Source of the DNA: Actinomycetes bacterium
Lineage (GTDB): Bacteria; Actinomycetota; Actinomycetes; Actinomycetales; Cellulomonadaceae
NCBI GenBank assembly: GCA_023389545.1
Contig: JAEWEI010000122.1
Span: forward strand, 1-8,806
Length of the DNA: 8,806 nucleotides
Direction of reading: 5' to 3'
In this document: piece by piece, positions 1 through 5,610 of the stretch
How positions within the stretch are numbered: position 1 is the stretch's first letter
Layout: each line of letters begins with the position of its first letter
Made by a program: the position numbers and the translations under genes
The notes under the pieces: model-generated
Seen by the model: only the letters and a program-made list of their open reading frames with translations
Database searches by the model: none
What the model was told of the DNA's origin: nothing

Positions 1-505
1 GGCGCACGGCCGCCTCGCGGCCCTGCAAGCCGCGCTGCATGTGCGCAGCACGCGGCGCGCGGTGCTTGGGGCGCTGCCCTGGCCGACCGCCCTCGGGACG
101 CCGCCGTGGGGCGCCGCGCGTGTCGCCAGCGAGCTGTGCGCGCGGTTTGGCGTGGCCCGGGAACCTGCGACGCCTGCGCATGCCTACCGCTCGGTGATGC
201 TCGACGACACCCGGCCCGACGAGATGCGGGCCGTGCTGGCCCGCATCCGGCGTGCCCTCGCCCACGGGATTCCCGTGCCGCTGTACACCGGCGGCGACGC
301 CTCGCAGGGTCTGGCCGCCGCGGTGCCCCGCCACGTCATCCTCGTCACCGGCGCGGATGCCGGCCGCCTGCGGGTCTACGAGCCGTCCACCGGCCGAGAG
401 CACATGCTGGCCGAGGACGCGGTGCTGGCCGGGGGGACGCCGCGCGCGGCCTACGGCGGCTGGTCGCATGTGTGCTGGGCGCTGCTGCCCGTGCGACGCG
501 CCTGA
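1..505 (+). CDS. Partial uncharacterised protein, C39/papain-like fold suspected (3' end only)
   Basis: The reading frame is open from base 2 to the TGA at 503-505, so the 5' end lies outside the window. A GTG at 41 is a possible start, but the frame continues upstream in sensible coding (AHGRLAALQAALH), so I treat the gene as truncated by the window edge. Numbered from that GTG, the visible part has a PWPTALGTPPWGAAR segment (residues 13-27), GIPVPLYTGGD (76-86), PRHVILVTG (96-104) and VYEPSTGR (112-119), and ends GGWSHVCWALLP. A His heading a hydrophobic strand, followed about 16 residues later by an acidic-Pro turn, resembles the His and Asp/Asn half of C39-like cysteine peptidases; here H98 and E114. 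The expected nucleophile Cys would be upstream and cannot be seen. No signal peptide or membrane segment is visible. Family assignment is tentative and the substrate is unknown. Confidence 0.65.
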   Translation, partial: AHGRLAALQAALHVRSTRRAVLGALPWPTALGTPPWGAARVASELCARFGVAREPATPAHAYRSVMLDDTRPDEMRAVLARIRRALAHGIPVPLYTGGDASQGLAAAVPRHVILVTGADAGRLRVYEPSTGREHMLAEDAVLAGGTPRAAYGGWSHVCWALLPVRRA

Positions 506-549
506 GGGCGGTTCCTCACGCGCGGTTGGGGTGTGCCCGCTCTGTCCTG

Positions 550-579
550 TTGGCACGGGGCGCCGACGCGGTCCACGAT
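550..579 (+). promoter_or_regulatory. Candidate promoter for the acidic small-protein gene
   Basis: TTGGCA (550-555) matches the TTGACA -35 consensus at five of six positions. It is followed after an 18-base spacer by CACGAT (574-579), a -10-like hexamer keeping the important second A and last T. A transcript starting near 586 would carry a Shine-Dalgarno-like GGGAGG at 608-613, four bases before the ATG at 618. The region lies in the 112-base gap after the C39-like gene. Prediction from sequence only. Confidence 0.4.
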
Positions 580-617
580 GGAACCGCACGAGCCGTCCTC
601 ATCCCCCGGGAGGAACC

Positions 618-923
618 ATGAGCACCGTTCCCGGCCAGGACTCCTGGCGCGACGCAGGCCTGACGCAGCCCTCGCTGCGGGACGCCACCGAGGCGGACCC
701 GGCGCCGTTCGAGCTCGACGAGCTGGACGATGCGGAGGCCGCCGACGAGCTGCGCGACGACGAGGTGGACACCGACGTGACGGTGGTCGACCCGGCCGCT
801 GGCGTGGTGGAGGAGTACCGTCCCGACGCGCCCCGCCCCGACCTCGAGGACAAGGCGAATGTGGCCGACGTGACCGAGCAGACCCGTGAGGTCCCGCCGG
901 ACGAGCGAGACGACTACCCCTGA
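618..923 (+). CDS. Small, highly acidic conserved hypothetical protein (101 aa)
   Basis: The ATG at 618 is chosen because GGGAGG lies at 608-613 and the composition changes sharply there; the same frame is open upstream but reads as non-coding. The protein has about 32 Asp/Glu against 8 Arg/Lys in 101 residues, no Cys or His, no signal peptide and no membrane segment, so it is probably cytoplasmic and largely disordered. An acidic run ([20 protein letters not shown], residues 31-50) is followed by [15 protein letters not shown]. The C-terminal [19 protein letters not shown] resembles an EA(N/D)xADVxEQxxxVP motif that I recall from small actinobacterial hypothetical proteins; this comes from memory and was not searched. 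Function unknown. It appears monocistronic: a likely promoter precedes it and a hairpin follows nine bases after the stop codon. Confidence 0.8.
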   Translation: MSTVPGQDSWRDAGLTQPSLRDATEADPAPFELDELDDAEAADELRDDEVDTDVTVVDPAAGVVEEYRPDAPRPDLEDKANVADVTEQTREVPPDERDDYP

Positions 924-931
924 TCGGGGCA

Positions 932-958
932 GCCTCCACCGACCACTACGGTGGGGGC
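932..958 (+). terminator. Hairpin after the acidic-protein gene, abutting the add start
   Basis: GCCTCCACCG (932-941) pairs with CGGTGGGGGC (949-958) around a 7-base loop: ten pairs, nine Watson-Crick and one T-G wobble. It begins nine bases after the upstream stop codon and ends at the base before the add ATG, so it could end upstream transcription. There is no T tract, which is common for hairpin terminators in GC-rich actinobacteria. It also overlaps the likely add -10 box and could instead be a DNA-level operator. Confidence 0.45.
947..958 (+). promoter_or_regulatory. Likely leaderless -10 element for add
   Basis: TACGGT (947-952) fits the actinobacterial TAnnnT -10 pattern and lies six bases (GGGGGC) before the ATG at 959, the spacing expected if transcription starts at the A of the start codon. 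The G-rich stretch is too close to the ATG to act as a normal ribosome-binding site, which favours the leaderless reading. No good -35 hexamer is visible. Confidence 0.5.
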
Positions 959-2065
959 ATGACCCTCGCCGCCGACCAGATCGCCGTGCTGCCCAAAGTG
1001 CTGCTGCACGATCACCTTGACGGCGGCCTGCGCGCCGCGACGATCGTGGAGCTCGCGCGGGAGGCCGGTCACGAGCTGCCGGCCACCGAGCCGGAGGCAC
1101 TCGCGCGGTGGTTCGTCGAGGCGGCCGACTCCGGTTCGCTAGAGCGCTACCTGGAGACGTTCGCGCACACCGTCGCCGTCATGCAGACGGCCGACCACCT
1201 GCGGCGCGTCGCCCGTGAGGCGGTGCTGGACCTGGCCGCCGATGGGGTCGTGTACGCGGAGGAGCGGTATGCGCCCGAGCAGCACCAGCAGGGCGGGCTG
1301 AGCCTGCAGGAAGTCGTCGACGCCGTGCAGGCGGGGTTCGCCGAGGGCGTCGCGCTCGCTGCCGAGGGCGGTCGCGAGATCCGCGTCGGCACGCTGCTGA
1401 CCGCGATGCGGCACGCCGACCGCGGCGACGAGATCGCGGCGCTCGCGCTGGCGAACCGGGACAACGGGGTGGTCGGCTTCGACATCGCCGGAGCCGAGCA
1501 GGGCTTCCCGCCCTCACGTCAGGCGTCCGCGTTCGGCGCCCTGCGCGCGGCCAACTTCCCCGTGACTGTGCACGCCGGCGAGGCCGACGGCCTGCACTCC
1601 ATCGCGGAGGCGGTGCACGTCGCCGGAGCGCAGCGGCTCGGCCACGGCGTGCGCCTCATGGACGACATCACGGTGGCCACGGGCCCGGAGGGCGCCTCCG
1701 ACGCGCGGCTGGGGCGGCTGGCGCAGTGGGTGCTCGACCGGCGGATCCCGCTCGAGCTGTGCCCCTCCTCGAACCTCCAGACCGGGGCCGCGACGTCGAT
1801 CGCGGAGCACCCCGTGACCGTGCTGCGCGCGCTCGGCTTCGCTGTCACGGTCAACACCGACAACCGCCTGCAGTCCGGCACGACGCTCACCCGCGAGTTC
1901 GCCCTGCTGGCAGCGGAGGCGGGCTGGACTCTCGACGACCTGCGTGACGTGACGGTCACCGCAGCCGAGCACTCGTTCCTCGCGCACGCCCAGCGGCGCG
2001 ACCTCATCGACCGGGTGATCCTCCCGGCCTATTCGCAGAACGGCAGCGGGAGGCACCGCGCATGA
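959..2065 (+). CDS. add: Adenosine deaminase
   Basis: A 368-residue metal-dependent amidohydrolase that hydrolyses adenosine and 2'-deoxyadenosine to inosine and deoxyinosine plus ammonia, in the cytoplasm. The family signatures appear in order: LLHDHLDGG with zinc ligands H17 and H19; VHAGEADG with zinc ligand H205 and the proton-shuttling E208; RLGHGVRL with H229; PLELCPSSN; and [10 protein letters not shown] with zinc ligand D301. Where animal and E. coli enzymes have a second Asp after the zinc-binding Asp, this one has N302, which I recall as usual in actinobacterial forms. The ATG at 959 fits the motif spacing and sits directly behind a leaderless-type -10. The stop overlaps the deoC start (ATGA), so the two genes are co-transcribed and probably translationally coupled. 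Its products feed the PNP encoded on the opposite strand nearby. Confidence 0.95.
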   Translation: MTLAADQIAVLPKVLLHDHLDGGLRAATIVELAREAGHELPATEPEALARWFVEAADSGSLERYLETFAHTVAVMQTADHLRRVAREAVLDLAADGVVYAEERYAPEQHQQGGLSLQEVVDAVQAGFAEGVALAAEGGREIRVGTLLTAMRHADRGDEIAALALANRDNGVVGFDIAGAEQGFPPSRQASAFGALRAANFPVTVHAGEADGLHSIAEAVHVAGAQRLGHGVRLMDDITVATGPEGASDARLGRLAQWVLDRRIPLELCPSSNLQTGAATSIAEHPVTVLRALGFAVTVNTDNRLQSGTTLTREFALLAAEAGWTLDDLRDVTVTAAEHSFLAHAQRRDLIDRVILPAYSQNGSGRHRA

Positions 2066-2736
2066 CCACGAACATCGACCCGACGACCCTCGCCCAGTAC
2101 GTCGACCACACGCTCCTCAAGCCGGAGGCCACGGCCGAGGACGTCGCGGCGCTCGTCGCCGAGGGGCAGCGCCTGGGCGTGTACTCGGTGTGCGTCTCGC
2201 CGTCGTTCCTGCCGCTCGACGCGGGCGACCTCAAGGTCGCGACGGTGTGCGGCTTCCCGTCCGGCAAGCACCACAGCGAGATCAAGGCCGCTGAGGCGGC
2301 CCGCGCGGTGGCTGACGGCGCCGACGAGGTGGACATGGTCATCGACGTGGGCGCGGCCAAGGCCGGGCAGTTCGCCGCTGTGCAGGCGGACATCGCCGCG
2401 GTGCGCGCGGCGGCGCCGGCGCCCGCGGTGCTCAAGGTCATCATCGAGTCGGCCGCGCTGAGCGACGAGGAGATCGTCGCGGTGTGCCAGGCGGCGGAGG
2501 CCGCGGGCGCCGACTTCGTCAAGACGTCCACGGGCTTCCACCCCGCCGGCGGCGCCACGGTGCACGCGATCGAGCTGATGCACGCGACGGTGGGTGGCCG
2601 GCTGGGCATCAAGGCGTCGGGCGGCATCCGCACCAGCGCCGACGCGCTCGCGATGATCCAGGCGGGCGCGACCCGTCTGGGCTTGTCGGGGACCGCGGCG
2701 GTGCTGGCCGGCCTGGAGGCCGACTCCGGCTACTGA
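2062..2736 (+). CDS. deoC: Deoxyribose-phosphate aldolase
   Basis: A 224-residue class I (Schiff-base) aldolase that splits 2-deoxyribose-5-phosphate into acetaldehyde and glyceraldehyde-3-phosphate, the last step of deoxynucleoside catabolism. The sequence shows [10 protein letters not shown] near the N-terminus, [20 protein letters not shown] with the conserved catalytic Asp (D91), VKTSTGF with the Schiff-base lysine K154, and IKASGGIR with the second catalytic lysine K184. Length is normal for the bacterial family. A Shine-Dalgarno-like GGGAGG at 2048-2053 lies eight bases before the ATG, inside the end of add, and the four-base ATGA overlap supports coupled translation. It ends 21 bases from the convergent pmmB stop, where a strong hairpin sits. 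Confidence 0.96.
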   Translation: MTTNIDPTTLAQYVDHTLLKPEATAEDVAALVAEGQRLGVYSVCVSPSFLPLDAGDLKVATVCGFPSGKHHSEIKAAEAARAVADGADEVDMVIDVGAAKAGQFAAVQADIAAVRAAAPAPAVLKVIIESAALSDEEIVAVCQAAEAAGADFVKTSTGFHPAGGATVHAIELMHATVGGRLGIKASGGIRTSADALAMIQAGATRLGLSGTAAVLAGLEADSGY

Positions 2737-2740
2737 GCCA

Positions 2741-2784
2741 GACGTCGAGGCGGCCGTTCAGAGCCCGAGGGCCGCCTCGAGGTC
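2741..2784. terminator. Bidirectional hairpin between deoC and pmmB
   Basis: TCGAGGCGGCC (2745-2755) is the exact reverse complement of GGCCGCCTCGA (2770-2780). After one mismatch, GAC (2741-2743) pairs with GTC (2782-2784), giving 14 pairs around a 14-base loop. It starts five bases after the deoC stop codon. Its right arm lies inside the last codons of pmmB on the minus strand. This is the expected place for a terminator shared by two convergent transcription units. There is no T tract, so termination strength is inferred. Confidence 0.65.
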
Positions 2785-4644
2785 GCGGCGCACCGCGTCG
2801 AGCCGGTCGCGGGCCTGCTGCCGCGCGCTCATCAGCTTCGCCTCGCTGGCATGCTGGCCGACCTGGACGATCACCTCGAGGTAGCACTTCACCTTCGGCT
2901 CGGTGCCGCTGGGCCGCACGATCGCCCGGGTGCCGTCCTGGGCGAGCAAGCGCAGCCCCACCGTCGGGGGGAGCCCGCCGCGCTCGGCGTCGGTGCCCGC
3001 CTCCAGGTCGACGACCTTCGTCACGGGGGAGCCGCCCAGGGTGGCTGGCGGGTTGTCCCGCAGCCGCGCCATCGTCGCAGGGATCTGCGCGAGGTCCGTG
3101 AACCGCGCCGAGAGCTGGTCGGTGACGTAGAGGCCGTGGTCGCGGGCCAGGTCGTCCAGCACGCCGATCAGGGTGCGGCCGGCGGCCTTGAGCGTCGCCG
3201 CGAGCTGTGCGATGACCAGCGCGGCGGAGATGCCGTCCTTGTCCCGCACATGCGCCGGGTCGACGCAGTACCCGAGAGCCTCCTCGTACCCGTAGGCCAG
3301 GCCGTCCACGCGGGAGATCCACTTGAAGCCCGTGAGGGTCTCCTCGTGTCGTGCCCCGGCGGCCTGCGCGATCTGCGCGAGCAGCCTCGAGGAGACGATC
3401 GAGTTGGCGAACACGAGCTCGCGGTCGTCGGGCGTGCCGGCCACGAACGTGCCCACGCCGTCGATGGCGCCGGCGGCGAGCGCGCCCAGCAGGGCGCCCA
3501 CCTCGTCGCCGCGCAGCATCCGCCAGCCGTCCGCGGCGGCCGTGCCCGGCCCCCGGTACGAGCGCGAGGCCGGGTCGTCGACGGCCACCGCGCACCTGTC
3601 GGCGTCCGGGTCCAGGGCCAGCACCAGGTCCGCGTCCCGGTCCTGCGCGAGGCCCAGCGCGTAGTCCATCGCGCCCGCCTCCTCAGGGTTGGGGAAGGCG
3701 ACGGTGGGGAAGTCGGGATCGGGATCGGCCTGCTCCGGCACCAGCGTCACGTCGCTGAACCCGGCGGCGGCGAGCACCCGGTGGGCGACGGCGCCGCCCA
3801 CCCCGTGCAGCGGCGTCAGCACGACCCTGAGGTCGCTCGCGCGGGTGCGCGCCTGCTCGCCCGGGTCCGCGAGCGTCAGCACCGCCGCCACGTACGCGTC
3901 GAGCACCTCTGGGCCCAGCACCGTCCAGCCCGAGTCGGCGCGCGGCACCGACGCGACCGAGGCGACCCGGGCGATCTCGGCGGCGATCTCCGCATCGGCA
4001 GGCGGCACGATCTGCGAGCCCTGCCCACCGCCCGCCGCCACGCGGCCGCCGAGGTACACCTTGTACCCGTTGTCCTGCGGGGGGTTGTGGCTCGCGGTGA
4101 CCATGACCCCGGCGTCGGCGCCCAGGTGGCGGACAGCGAAGGCCAGCACGGGGGTGGGCAGCGGCGACGGGAGCAGCAGCGCCTCGATGCCCGCGGCCGT
4201 CATGACGGCAGCGGTGTCCCGGGCGAAGTCTGCGGAGCGGTGCCGGGCGTCGTAGCCGATCACCACGCGCGGAGCGGGCCGTGCGTCCGGGAGCTGGGCG
4301 CGCAGGTAGCCGGCGAGCCCCGCGGCGGCGCGGATCACGACAGCGCGGTTCATCCGGTTGGGGCCGCCCGCGATGGCGCCCCGCAGGCCGGCGGTGCCGA
4401 ACTGCAGGGTGCCGGCGAACCGGTCCTCGAGCTCGGCGCGGGCGCGCTCGACGTCGCTGACGAGCTGCTCCTGCTCGGGTGGCAGGTCGCTGCCGGGGAC
4501 GCGCCCCGCCTCGACCTCGTCCAGTGACGTGCCAGCGGTCGCGAGCAGCTCCGCGAGCTCGGCGGCGGTGGTGGGGTCCGGATCGTCAGCGATCCAGGCT
4601 CGCACCCGGTCCTGCAGCTGGGGCCATGCGTCGGCGGTCGCCAT
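2758..4644 (-). CDS. pmmB: Phospho-sugar mutase of the PGM2/PmmB type (phosphomannomutase, phosphoglucomutase or phosphopentomutase)
   Basis: A 628-residue alpha-D-phosphohexomutase that moves phosphate between C1 and the terminal hydroxyl of a sugar through a phosphoserine enzyme. All four signatures are present: FGTAGLRG (domain 1 entry); TASHNPPQDNGYKVY with phosphoserine S185; the metal-binding loop DPDADR (345-350); and RPSGTEPKVK (577-586), which binds substrate phosphate. The sugar-specificity loop reads YGYEEALGY. About 85 residues precede FGTAGLRG, as in the long PGM2 subgroup. A glycine-rich insert (roughly 352-378) follows the metal loop. The ATG at 4644 gives MATADAWPQLQDRVRAWI; the open frame continues far upstream only as a shadow of punA. 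There are five bases between the punA stop and this ATG and no strong Shine-Dalgarno, so translation probably depends on punA. Next to punA and deoC, a phosphopentomutase role is attractive; the exact substrate cannot be read from sequence. Confidence 0.93.
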   Translation of the reverse strand: MATADAWPQLQDRVRAWIADDPDPTTAAELAELLATAGTSLDEVEAGRVPGSDLPPEQEQLVSDVERARAELEDRFAGTLQFGTAGLRGAIAGGPNRMNRAVVIRAAAGLAGYLRAQLPDARPAPRVVIGYDARHRSADFARDTAAVMTAAGIEALLLPSPLPTPVLAFAVRHLGADAGVMVTASHNPPQDNGYKVYLGGRVAAGGGQGSQIVPPADAEIAAEIARVASVASVPRADSGWTVLGPEVLDAYVAAVLTLADPGEQARTRASDLRVVLTPLHGVGGAVAHRVLAAAGFSDVTLVPEQADPDPDFPTVAFPNPEEAGAMDYALGLAQDRDADLVLALDPDADRCAVAVDDPASRSYRGPGTAAADGWRMLRGDEVGALLGALAAGAIDGVGTFVAGTPDDRELVFANSIVSSRLLAQIAQAAGARHEETLTGFKWISRVDGLAYGYEEALGYCVDPAHVRDKDGISAALVIAQLAATLKAAGRTLIGVLDDLARDHGLYVTDQLSARFTDLAQIPATMARLRDNPPATLGGSPVTKVVDLEAGTDAERGGLPPTVGLRLLAQDGTRAIVRPSGTEPKVKCYLEVIVQVGQHASEAKLMSARQQARDRLDAVRRDLEAALGL

Positions 4645-4649
4645 GTCGC

Positions 4650-5513
4650 TCAATCTACCGATGGCGTGGCCGACGCGTCGTCCAGGCGCCGCACGATCGA
4701 CGCGAGCAGCGCGCTGATCCGTGGCCCGGCGGCCTGGCCGGCCTCGATGACCTCCGCATGGGACAACGGCACCGGGCTGATGCCGGCCGCCTGGTTCGTC
4801 ACGAGCGAGAGGCCCAGCACGTCCATGCCCGCTTGGCGGGCGGCGATGGCCTCGAGCGTGGTGGACATGCCCACCAGGTCGCCGCCCATGCGGCCGGCCA
4901 TTGTCACCTCGGCCGGGGTCTCGTAGTGCGGCCCACGGAACTGGACGTACACGCCCTCGCCGAGCGTCGGGTCGACGGTGCGGGCGAGCTCGCGCAGGCG
5001 CTCGGTGTACAGGTCGGTGAGGTCGACGAACGTGGCGCCCTCGAGCGGCGACGTGGCCGTGAGGTTGATGTGGTCGCGGATGAGCACCGGGGTGCCGGGC
5101 GCCCAGTCGGGGTTCAGGCCGCCGCATCCGTTCGTCAGCACGATGGTGTGGGCGCCCGCGGCGGCGGCCGTGCGGACGCCGTGCACCACACGGCGCACCC
5201 CGCGCCCCTCGTACAGGTGCGTGCGGGAGCCGATGACCAGCACGTGCCGGTCCGGCGCCCCACCCTCCCCGGCGACCCGGATCGAACGCGTGGTGCCGAC
5301 ATGCCCCGGCACCGCGGGCGCCGAGAAGCCGGGGATCTCGTGGCTGGGGACCTCGGCCACCGTCTCGCCCAGCAGGTCGGCGGCGCCGCCCCAGCCGGAG
5401 CCGAGGACCAGCGCGATGTCATGTCGCTCGACGCCTGTCACCTGAGCCAGGTGCTCGGCGGCGAGGCGGGCCACGTCGAAGGGGTCGGTGCGGGGGTCGT
5501 CGAGTTCAGACAT
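4650..5513 (-). CDS. punA: Purine-nucleoside phosphorylase (trimeric PunA type)
   Basis: A 287-residue enzyme that phosphorolyses (deoxy)inosine and (deoxy)guanosine to the free base and (deoxy)ribose-1-phosphate. It belongs to the trimeric, human-like family; the M. tuberculosis orthologue is often called deoD although it is unlike E. coli DeoD. Visible signatures are the phosphate loop LGSGWGG (S39), RTHLYEG (R97, H99, Y101, E102), TNGCGGLNPDWAPG, QFRGPHYETPAE with base-binding E198, GMSTTLEA with M216, and VTNQAAG with N240, the Asn that favours 6-oxopurines. The ATG at 5513 is supported by a -10-like hexamer six bases upstream. It is first in a two-gene unit with pmmB and diverges from lpdA. 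Add-derived inosine is its natural substrate, and its sugar-phosphate product needs a mutase such as the next gene. Confidence 0.95.
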   Translation of the reverse strand: MSELDDPRTDPFDVARLAAEHLAQVTGVERHDIALVLGSGWGGAADLLGETVAEVPSHEIPGFSAPAVPGHVGTTRSIRVAGEGGAPDRHVLVIGSRTHLYEGRGVRRVVHGVRTAAAAGAHTIVLTNGCGGLNPDWAPGTPVLIRDHINLTATSPLEGATFVDLTDLYTERLRELARTVDPTLGEGVYVQFRGPHYETPAEVTMAGRMGGDLVGMSTTLEAIAARQAGMDVLGLSLVTNQAAGISPVPLSHAEVIEAGQAAGPRISALLASIVRRLDDASATPSVD

Positions 5514-5525
5514 GCGTCGAGGTTA
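5514..5525 (-). promoter_or_regulatory. Likely leaderless -10 element for punA
   Basis: On the minus strand TAACCT (5525 down to 5520) fits the TAnnnT -10 pattern. It is followed by six bases (CGACGC) and then the punA ATG at 5513. No Shine-Dalgarno sequence fits in this space, so a leaderless mRNA starting at the ATG is the simplest reading. No clear -35 hexamer is visible. Confidence 0.5.
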
Positions 5526-5526
5526 G

Positions 5527-5550
5527 TGGCCGCCCGGCGGCTTGCGGCCA
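5527..5550. repeat. Inverted repeat in the punA/lpdA divergent promoter region
   Basis: TGGCCGC (5527-5533) and GCGGCCA (5544-5550) are exact reverse complements separated by ten bases. The repeat starts one base upstream of the likely punA -10 box and covers its spacer and -35 region, a position typical of a repressor operator. In such GC-rich DNA a 7-base repeat can arise by chance, so the operator role is only a suggestion. Confidence 0.35.
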
Positions 5551-5598
5551 GCGACGCGGCGTGCGCCCCGCCCGACCTGCGCGGATGGCCCAGGACGG

Positions 5599-5610
5599 CA
5601 CAATGGGGGC
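5599..5610 (+). promoter_or_regulatory. Likely leaderless -10 element for lpdA
   Basis: CACAAT (5599-5604) matches TATAAT at four of six positions and lies six bases (GGGGGC) before the GTG at 5611. The T-GGGGGC-(A/G)TG arrangement is identical to that in front of add, which supports a leaderless start and fixes the GTG as the start codon. No strong -35 is visible. Confidence 0.5.

Noticed and set aside
41..43. GTG as the genuine start of the first gene
   Set aside because: The frame is open and protein-like upstream to the window edge, no ribosome-binding site or -10 element precedes the GTG, and the fold would be incomplete.
508..587. Inverted repeat GCGGTTCC (508-515) / GGAACCGC (580-587)
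   Set aside because: The arms are 64 bases apart with no pairing between them; at this base composition an 8-base match is plausible by chance and the position suggests no clear role.
2851..4527. Long plus-strand open frame of 558 codons opposite pmmB
   Set aside because: The complementary strand encodes all phosphohexomutase motifs; the plus-strand product is low-complexity Arg/Gly/His/Ala text typical of antisense frames in high-GC DNA.
4645..5127. A 161-codon N-terminal extension of pmmB in an open frame
   Set aside because: It overlaps punA, is rich in Arg/His/Pro with no recognisable motif, and the natural N-terminus with normal family content starts at the ATG at 4644. It is a GC-driven shadow frame.
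5542..5610. Upstream ATG start for lpdA adding 23 residues
   Set aside because: The extension is Arg/Pro-rich, unlike the family N-terminus, and would run through the divergent promoter region. The GTG at 5611 has the right distance to the FAD motif.
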